Shown piece after piece: positions 7,858 through 13,473 of a stretch of DNA of 26,578 bases. The position numbers were made by a program, and so were the translations under genes. This DNA is from a virus: the IMG/VR virus record IMGVR_UViG_3300043436_000609, positions 1 to 26,578 of that record; one strand, written 5' to 3'. Below the pieces are notes generated by a model. The model was not told the DNA's origin. It ran no database searches and saw only the letters and a list, made by a program, of their open reading frames with translations. Numbering within the stretch: position 1 is the first letter of the stretch; every line of letters begins with the position of its first letter.

Positions 7858-8360
7858 AGTTGAGCAAAGCCGGGGAGGACTTGATGCACAAGTACGAGGG
7901 CTTTCGCTCTCGCCCCTACCTTTGCCCGGCGCACATCTGGACGATTGGCTACGGCCACGTCCTGTACCAAGAGCAGATCAGGCTACCCGTGGTGCGGGTA
8001 GAGGGCAAGGAGACGCCCATGATCCGTAAAGAGATGCCACTGAAACCGGAGGACAACCGTGTCTGGACAAAAACGGAGATCGACGAACTATTCCGCACTG
8101 ATGTCGGAACTTTTGAACGGGGTGTTCTTCGTCTTGTTCCCGGTGTGGTTGGGCGTCAAGGCTCTTTCGACGCTCTTGTCTCTATTTCCTTTAACTTTGG
8201 GCTAGGCAACCTCCAGCGCAGCACCATCCGCATGCGTGCCAACCGGGGTGACTGGGACGGGGCAGCAGAATCGTTCCGTGTTTGGACCAAGGGCGGGGGC
8301 AAGGTTCTCCCCGGTCTGGTCAAACGCCGCGAAGCAGAGATTGCGCTCTTTTTGAGTTAA
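7854..8360 (+). CDS. Endolysin: GH24-family lysozyme (muramidase)
   Basis: This is a T4/lambdoid-type lysozyme cleaving the glycan strands of peptidoglycan. Counting from the GTG at 7854, the signature is KYEGFRSRPYLCP followed by WTIGYGH, with catalytic-type residues E15, C24 and T30. The E-to-C spacing of 9 and C-to-T spacing of 6 match the E-C-T triad of P1 Lyz rather than the common E-D-T triad. The helical C-terminal lobe follows (FDALVSISFNFGLGNLQRS, then PGLVKRREAEIALFL). A roughly 35-residue insert separates GYGH from the next conserved helix. There is no N-terminal membrane anchor, so export must depend on the holin. I prefer the GTG at 7854 (GGAG at 7844-7847, 6-base spacer, 4-base overlap with the holin stop) over the GTG at 7842. 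Confidence 0.85.
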   Translation: MKLSKAGEDLMHKYEGFRSRPYLCPAHIWTIGYGHVLYQEQIRLPVVRVEGKETPMIRKEMPLKPEDNRVWTKTEIDELFRTDVGTFERGVLRLVPGVVGRQGSFDALVSISFNFGLGNLQRSTIRMRANRGDWDGAAESFRVWTKGGGKVLPGLVKRREAEIALFLS

Positions 8361-8391
8361 GTGCGAAAATGTCGCAACGCTGAGGTAACCC
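8361..8391 (+). promoter_or_regulatory. Intergenic element with 5-bp inverted repeat, possible regulatory site
   Basis: The 31-base gap between the endolysin and the nozzle-like gene holds TGCGA (8362-8366) and TCGCA (8372-8376) around a 5-base loop, then TGAGG as the likely ribosome site. A related AAAATG...CAAC...TGAGG arrangement occurs in the gap at 10915-10946. The function is not established. It could be an RNA processing hairpin, a phage-specific promoter fragment or chance. Confidence 0.2.
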
Positions 8392-10515
8392 ATGCCATTA
8401 CAAAAATTCCTGTTCAAACCCGGAGTCAACAAAGAAAACACACGCTACACAACCGAAGGGGGTTGGTACGAGTGTGACAAGATTCGTTTTCGTCAGGGCA
8501 ACCCCGAGAAGATCGGGGGCTGGACGCCCTACGCCTCATCCACATTTTTAGGCGTGTGCCGCTCGTTGTGGAATTGGGCTACGCTTGCGGGAAACAACTT
8601 GGTGGGTGTGGGTACCAACTTAAAGTTCTACATCTTAGAAGGCGGCAACTATTACGACATTACCCCAATTCGCAAGACCGTTACCCTGACCAATCCTTTT
8701 ACGGCCACAAACGGGTCAAATGTTCTAACAATTAACGAAGTAAACCACGGCTGCGTAGATGGAGACTTTGTAACCTACAGCGGTGCGGGTATCGCGGGGC
8801 TTGGCGGCAATATCACTGCGGCTGTGCTGAAGAACACGTTTCAAATTACTTATCTCGATGATGACGTATACACTATCACTGTTGGCGCAACGGCCAACGC
8901 AACGGACGTTGCAGGCTCCCCCGGTGGTGGTTCAGTAGTTACCCAGTACGAAACCAATACTGGCCCCGCTGCGCAGGTGCCTCTGGTCGGTTGGGGTGCT
9001 GGACCTTGGGGTCTGGGTACTTGGGGTAACGGGCAAGTAACATCTACGTCGCTTCAATTGTGGAATCAAAAAAACTTTGGGGAAGACCTGATCTACGGAC
9101 CTCGTGGCCAAGGCGTGTATTACTGGAGTGCCAACGTAGGTATTTCCCCCATCCAAATTACCATCTCGATTGCCGCACCCGGTGTAATCACACTGCCTAC
9201 GGGGTTTTCGTTCCCGGACGGTACGGTCATCACATTTACCTCTACGGGCGCTTTACCCACTGGGCTGACTGTTGGGCAGGTGTATTTTGTAGTGAACTCC
9301 ACGGGGGGCACATTCAACGTGTCCACAACCATCAATGGCCCCGCCGTCACCACCTCGGGCGGGCAGTCGGGGTTGCAGTTCATATCACAGCGCGGAGTTG
9401 ACTTGGCGGATGCCGGGGATGCGGATACGCCCCTGTTCCAAAACGTCATCCAAGTTTCTGACGTGTCCCGGTTTGTGCTGTGCATGGGCACCAACGACTA
9501 CGGCCAGACGTTCCTCGACCCCATGCTGATCCGCTGGTCTGACCAAGAAGACCCGTTCACATGGACCCCCGCTGCCACCAACCAAGCAGGTAGCATCCGT
9601 TTGTCGCACGGCTCAGAAATCATCACAGCGGTGCAAGCGCGTCAAGAGATTGTGGTTTTTACGGACACGGCTCTGTACTCATTGCAATATGTTGGACCGC
9701 CTTTTGTGTGGTCCACTCAACTGCTTGGTGACAACGTGTCTATTGTTGGTCCTAATGCGGCCATGATTGCATCCGGTGTCATTTACTGGATGGGTGTGGA
9801 CAAATTCTACAAATATGATGGTCGTGTTCAAACTCTAAACTGCGACTTACGCCGCCATGTGTTCAGCGACTTCAATACCTTGCAGTCCCAGCAGGTGTAC
9901 TGCGGTACCAACGAGGGCTTTAACGAGGTCTGGTGGTTCTACTGCTCCAAGAACAGCAATGTGGTGGACAAGTATGTAATCTACAACTACATCGAGAACG
10001 TCTGGTATTACGGCAACATGGGGCGCACAGCTTGGTTGGACTCTGGGTTGCTGGCTTTCCCAATCGCTGCAACGTACGATTCTGAAATCGTGCAGCACGA
10101 AGATGGTGTAGATGCTTACGCGCTTGGTAACATAACGGCGCTTCCGGCGTATATTGCGTCATCTGAGTTTGACATCGGTGATGGCCACAACTTTGGCTTT
10201 GTCTGGCGCGTGCTGCCGGACTTGACGTTTCAGGGGTCTTCTTCTGTAGCCGGGGTATCAGGGTCTGGAATTCCCGAACCCAAGGTGGACATGACCTTGT
10301 TCCCCCTGCAAAACTCAGGCTCAGGGGTAAGTGGGTCGGCGTCTGGCGCGGTGACACGGAAAGCTACGTATACCATCACGGAGCAATTTACTGGGCAGAT
10401 TTACACGCGGGTGCGTGGGCGGCAGATGATTTTCCAGATTTCTTCGTCCCAAGTTGGGACCACGTGGCAGCTCGGTGCGCCGCGAATTGACATCAGACCT
10501 GACGGGAGGAGATGA
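8392..10515 (+). CDS. Tail nozzle / DNA-stabilisation protein (P22 gp10-like type, probable)
   Basis: This 707-residue protein opens with PLQKFLFKPGVNKENTRYTT and YECDKIRFRQGNPEKIGGW, the typical start of podovirus proteins that close the tail beneath the adaptor. The segments WSDQEDPFTWTPAATNQAG, EIVVFTDTALYSLQYVGPP and GVIYWMGVDKFYKYDG look like blades of a beta-propeller, as in P22 gp10-like stabilisation proteins. Residues about 201-212 hold the motif WGAGPWGLGTWG. Residues 100-190 and 240-320 are Thr/Gly-rich insertions. The Ser/Gly-rich C-terminal quarter ends in a basic segment (PRIDIRPDGRR). It lies downstream of the endolysin, an unusual but structurally coherent place. The family call is by pattern only. 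Confidence 0.7.
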   Translation: MPLQKFLFKPGVNKENTRYTTEGGWYECDKIRFRQGNPEKIGGWTPYASSTFLGVCRSLWNWATLAGNNLVGVGTNLKFYILEGGNYYDITPIRKTVTLTNPFTATNGSNVLTINEVNHGCVDGDFVTYSGAGIAGLGGNITAAVLKNTFQITYLDDDVYTITVGATANATDVAGSPGGGSVVTQYETNTGPAAQVPLVGWGAGPWGLGTWGNGQVTSTSLQLWNQKNFGEDLIYGPRGQGVYYWSANVGISPIQITISIAAPGVITLPTGFSFPDGTVITFTSTGALPTGLTVGQVYFVVNSTGGTFNVSTTINGPAVTTSGGQSGLQFISQRGVDLADAGDADTPLFQNVIQVSDVSRFVLCMGTNDYGQTFLDPMLIRWSDQEDPFTWTPAATNQAGSIRLSHGSEIITAVQARQEIVVFTDTALYSLQYVGPPFVWSTQLLGDNVSIVGPNAAMIASGVIYWMGVDKFYKYDGRVQTLNCDLRRHVFSDFNTLQSQQVYCGTNEGFNEVWWFYCSKNSNVVDKYVIYNYIENVWYYGNMGRTAWLDSGLLAFPIAATYDSEIVQHEDGVDAYALGNITALPAYIASSEFDIGDGHNFGFVWRVLPDLTFQGSSSVAGVSGSGIPEPKVDMTLFPLQNSGSGVSGSASGAVTRKATYTITEQFTGQIYTRVRGRQMIFQISSSQVGTTWQLGAPRIDIRPDGRR

Positions 10516-10518
10516 CCG

Positions 10519-10914
10519 ATGGGCATGCTTCAGAACCAACCGGCTCCTAACCTACCGCTGGCACCTAACGAATATGATGCAGTGTACATGTCGCAGTTGG
10601 CCAACGTGCTGCGCTTGTACTTTAACCAGATTAACGCTGTACAACGGCTGAATCTGGCCGGGCTAAATTTAGACTTGGGCACCCTGCCCACCGATGCAAA
10701 TTACGACAGCCTACGTTTAGGTGATGTGTACAGAGATACACAGGGCGGCACGCTCCAGACGGGTACAAACGTGTTGCGTATTAAGGTGCCTATTGGGCTG
10801 TTTGGGGTACAAGGTTCTGGAGCGGTAGGCAGTGTTGGGCCTGTTGGGGGCACAATTACTCGAAATTTAACTGGTGTTTCTGGGTCCGGTGCAGTTGGCA
10901 CAGTGACCCCTTAA
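10519..10914 (+). CDS. Small structural protein with a C-terminal SGAVG module
   Basis: This 131-residue protein has a helical N-terminal half with LPLAPNEYDAVYMSQLANVL and RLYFNQINAVQRLNLAG, a pattern I recall in small proteins following nozzle genes of similar phages. Residues about 95-131 carry two copies of the GSGAVGxVG unit that also makes up most of the 261-residue protein at 1986-2771. The GGGAGGAG tract ends 8 bases before its ATG and overlaps the end of the nozzle gene. I infer a virion part associated with the nozzle. No enzymatic feature is visible. Confidence 0.6.
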   Translation: MGMLQNQPAPNLPLAPNEYDAVYMSQLANVLRLYFNQINAVQRLNLAGLNLDLGTLPTDANYDSLRLGDVYRDTQGGTLQTGTNVLRIKVPIGLFGVQGSGAVGSVGPVGGTITRNLTGVSGSGAVGTVTP

Positions 10915-10946
10915 CACTAAAATGCAACATACTTGAGGAGATCACT

Positions 10947-12068
10947 ATGGCAATGGGTGGTGTTGGTGAAGCGATGTTGCTTGGCGCGGCAATGGGTGGT
11001 GGCTCTGCTGCTTTGACTGGTGGCGACCCACTTAAAGGTGCTCTCCTAGGCGGCTTGACTGGTGGTGCCGGTGCGGGTATTGGCGGCGCTTTGAGTGGCG
11101 CTGGCGCGACAGCGGGTACGAATGCTGCTTTGGGTGCGGCTGGTACTCAAGCTGGGGCGAATGCTGCTTTGACAGCGGCGGGTACTGAGGCGGCTACTGG
11201 TGCGGCTTTGAACGCTGGTGCTGGTGCTGCTGCGGGTCCGGGGGTCATGATCAATCCTTTGGGCGCGGAAGCGGCTAACCTGTCTACGACTGGCGCAAAT
11301 CTCTTTGGGTCGGCCCCATCTTCGTTCCCCGGAATGGGCGGTCAGACAGCCGCGCAGCAGTTCACAGCTTCAATGAACCCCGCTGCAATAGCCCCAACGG
11401 GCGTCCCGGGGGCTACGATTGCTCCAAATGTTGGTAGTTTTACCCCACCTGCCCCCACAGGTGGTATCTCAAATCTGTCTGCTGCCAACCCCCAAACCTT
11501 TACCCAAGGCATGGCCAAGTTTGCCTCTGATCCAATGGCTTCCATCAAGGCCAACCCATTTACTGCGGGTAGTGCGGCTATACAAGGCGCTATTGGGTCA
11601 CAAGAAGGGCCTCAAGGTCCTGAAGAATACGATGGCCCGTTGAAGCGGTTCCGTTTCAACCCAGAGACTTACCGCGCCGCAACCTTTGCCGAAGGCGGTA
11701 TTGCCAATCTGGCTGCTGGTGGTTACGACCGTATGGTGGGCGAACAGCCCATGTACCAAGCACTGGCTAAGGGCGGTATCTCTGACTTGGGTGGCTACTC
11801 TGATTACGCAGGTGGTGGCCGCATGCTCAAGGGTCCCGGTGATGGTATGTCTGACAGCATTCCCGCAAGTATTTCTGGCAAACGCCCTGCGCGTCTGGCC
11901 CGTGACGAGTTTGTCGTGCCTGCGGATGTGGTGTCGGGTTTGGGTAACGGCTCTTCGGATGCCGGTGCCAAGCACCTCTATGCCATGATGGACCGTGTGC
12001 GCCAAGCACGTACAGGCAGCAAGAAGCAGGGCAAAGAAATCAACGCACGCCGCTTAGTGCCTGCATAA
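10947..12068 (+). CDS. Gly/Ala-rich internal virion (ejection) protein candidate
   Basis: Residues 1-100 of this 373-residue protein are glycine-zipper-like (LLGGLTGGAGAGIGGALSGA), which suits membrane insertion. Residues about 100-220 are Pro/Ala/Asn-rich. The C-terminal third has GGI motifs (EGGIANLAAGG and KGGISDLGG), then GPGDGMSDSIPA at about 296-307 and EFVVPADVVSGLGNGSSDAG. I recognise that ending as a recurring C-terminus in uncharacterised phage virion proteins. It finishes with a basic tail (GSKKQGKEINARRLVPA). It is the first gene of the 14-kb ejection block and is preceded by GAGGAG. The assignment to ejection proteins is by composition and position. Confidence 0.6.
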   Translation: MAMGGVGEAMLLGAAMGGGSAALTGGDPLKGALLGGLTGGAGAGIGGALSGAGATAGTNAALGAAGTQAGANAALTAAGTEAATGAALNAGAGAAAGPGVMINPLGAEAANLSTTGANLFGSAPSSFPGMGGQTAAQQFTASMNPAAIAPTGVPGATIAPNVGSFTPPAPTGGISNLSAANPQTFTQGMAKFASDPMASIKANPFTAGSAAIQGAIGSQEGPQGPEEYDGPLKRFRFNPETYRAATFAEGGIANLAAGGYDRMVGEQPMYQALAKGGISDLGGYSDYAGGGRMLKGPGDGMSDSIPASISGKRPARLARDEFVVPADVVSGLGNGSSDAGAKHLYAMMDRVRQARTGSKKQGKEINARRLVPA

Positions 12069-12078
12069 GGAGAACGAC

Positions 12079-13035
12079 ATGGGTGGCGCAACAGGTGACT
12101 TTGGTGGTGGTAGTGGTGGGGGCGCGTTTGCGCAGCCTCAAGTGCAGCGTGGCTCTCTTGATTCTGTAGGCGGCGGTGGTCGTACTTATTTTCAACAACG
12201 CCCAGACGTTGCTACGGCGTTTAACCAAAATTCACAAGGGTTGAGCCCCACTCAGTTTAGTCAACAACATTTTCAACAGTATGGGCAGTTTGAGGGTAAC
12301 GTCAGTGATCCATCCAAACAGTTTTTTCAACCTGTTTACCAGCCACAGCAAAATAACTACGCTACTACAAACCGATTGGGGGTTAGCCAATACGGTACAC
12401 CAATGACGCCCGAAAGTTTGGTAGATAGCGCCTATGCGGGTATTGGGCGTTTTGGAGTTGGTACTGGTACAAACCAAATGGACGCAGCGGGGCGACAGCA
12501 CCATATCAACGCGTTTCAAACAGGGCAGTACACACCACAAAACTTTTTCCAAGGGTTCAGTAACTCTGTTCGGGACTACCAAGCACAGAACCCAAACGAC
12601 CGATACACACAATACACTCAAAACCAACCGGGGTACATGGGTGGGTTTACTGGGTTTAGCGGTGGGTTCATGCCTCAGATGCAAACGCCGTTCAATCCTT
12701 ACACCAATAGCTCTGGTGGTTTTGGTGGTGGCTTCGGTGGCGGTTTTATGCCCCAACAGCAGTTCATGCCTCAACAGCAGTTTCAACCCCAGATGCAGAC
12801 CCCATTCAGTTCTGGGATGTCGCAGCCTAGACAGTCGCAGCAGCCAGAAGTGCCTTTGCCAGACATCTACAACATGTATCCACCGGGTGGGTCTATGGAC
12901 ATGGCGTATCGCCCCCAGCCACGTTCGTCTGGCCCAACGTCTCCTATTGTGGGCAGGTCTTCTCAGATGCGCGGTACACCCAACGTGATGCGCCGTGCCG
13001 CAGGTGGGATTACTTCTCTGATGGGCAAAGCATGA
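12079..13035 (+). CDS. Gln/Gly/Phe-rich virion protein with DUF4214-like region
   Basis: This 318-residue protein starts with a Gly-rich linker. Residues 37-74 then read YFQQRPDVATAF and QQHFQQYGQFEGN, resembling the YLxxNPDVA...HYxxxGxxEGR motif of secreted and virion proteins. Residues about 113-175 (VDSAYAGIGRFG, GRQHHINAFQTGQYTPQNFF) resemble a DUF4214-type helical module. Residues about 190-300 are low-complexity Gln, Phe and Pro with repeats of PQQQFMPQQQF. The end, RRAAGGITSLMGKA, carries the AGGI motif shared with its neighbours. It probably belongs to the virion ejection set. A TAAGGAG site fused to the upstream stop precedes the ATG. Confidence 0.55.
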   Translation: MGGATGDFGGGSGGGAFAQPQVQRGSLDSVGGGGRTYFQQRPDVATAFNQNSQGLSPTQFSQQHFQQYGQFEGNVSDPSKQFFQPVYQPQQNNYATTNRLGVSQYGTPMTPESLVDSAYAGIGRFGVGTGTNQMDAAGRQHHINAFQTGQYTPQNFFQGFSNSVRDYQAQNPNDRYTQYTQNQPGYMGGFTGFSGGFMPQMQTPFNPYTNSSGGFGGGFGGGFMPQQQFMPQQQFQPQMQTPFSSGMSQPRQSQQPEVPLPDIYNMYPPGGSMDMAYRPQPRSSGPTSPIVGRSSQMRGTPNVMRRAAGGITSLMGKA

Positions 13036-13463
13036 GTCTGACAGTCCGTTCTGTCGATGTAAACCATATCCATCAAGTATGGCCTATGGTGCAAGGGTAC
13101 GTTCAAGAGGCGCTCGATAAGGGCGGGGACTTTCCTGAGTGGGCGAATGGGTACAACATCCATCACGTGCAGCAGTTTGTCTCCAGCGGGCAGTGGCTTT
13201 TGCTTGTTGCCGCCGATGAGGACAACGTAGTACATGGGGCGATGACGGTCTCGTTTATCGCCTATCCCCTGCACCGGGTGGCGTTCGTCACCACCACGGG
13301 CGGAAAATTTATTGCAAACCCAGAGCTTTTGGAGCAACTCAAAGCACTGGTAAAACTTCATGGCGCGACTAAGATACAGGCATTCTGCCGAGAGTCTATG
13401 GTCCGTCTTTTGGCACGTGCCGGTTTTGAACCGCGCAACACGCTAGTGGAAACACTGGTCTAA
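13032..13463 (+). CDS. GNAT-like N-acetyltransferase domain protein
   Basis: This 143-residue protein has the length and strand pattern of a single GNAT domain. An early helix (HIHQVWPMVQGYVQEALDK) is followed by a strand (WLLLVAADE), GAMTVSFIAYPLHRVAFVTT and a helix (LLEQLKALVKLHGATKIQA). It ends with FCRESMVRLLARAGFEPRNT, very like the closing SxxLLxxxGFxxxxT of acetyltransferases. The classical acetyl-CoA loop RxxGxG is not visible, so enzymatic activity is doubtful. The start overlaps the preceding stop by 4 bases (ATGA). Small GNAT-like proteins occur next to internal virion proteins in T7-type phages, so a structural or assembly role is an alternative. Confidence 0.6.
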   Translation: MSLTVRSVDVNHIHQVWPMVQGYVQEALDKGGDFPEWANGYNIHHVQQFVSSGQWLLLVAADEDNVVHGAMTVSFIAYPLHRVAFVTTTGGKFIANPELLEQLKALVKLHGATKIQAFCRESMVRLLARAGFEPRNTLVETLV

Positions 13464-13473
13464 GGAGAATATT

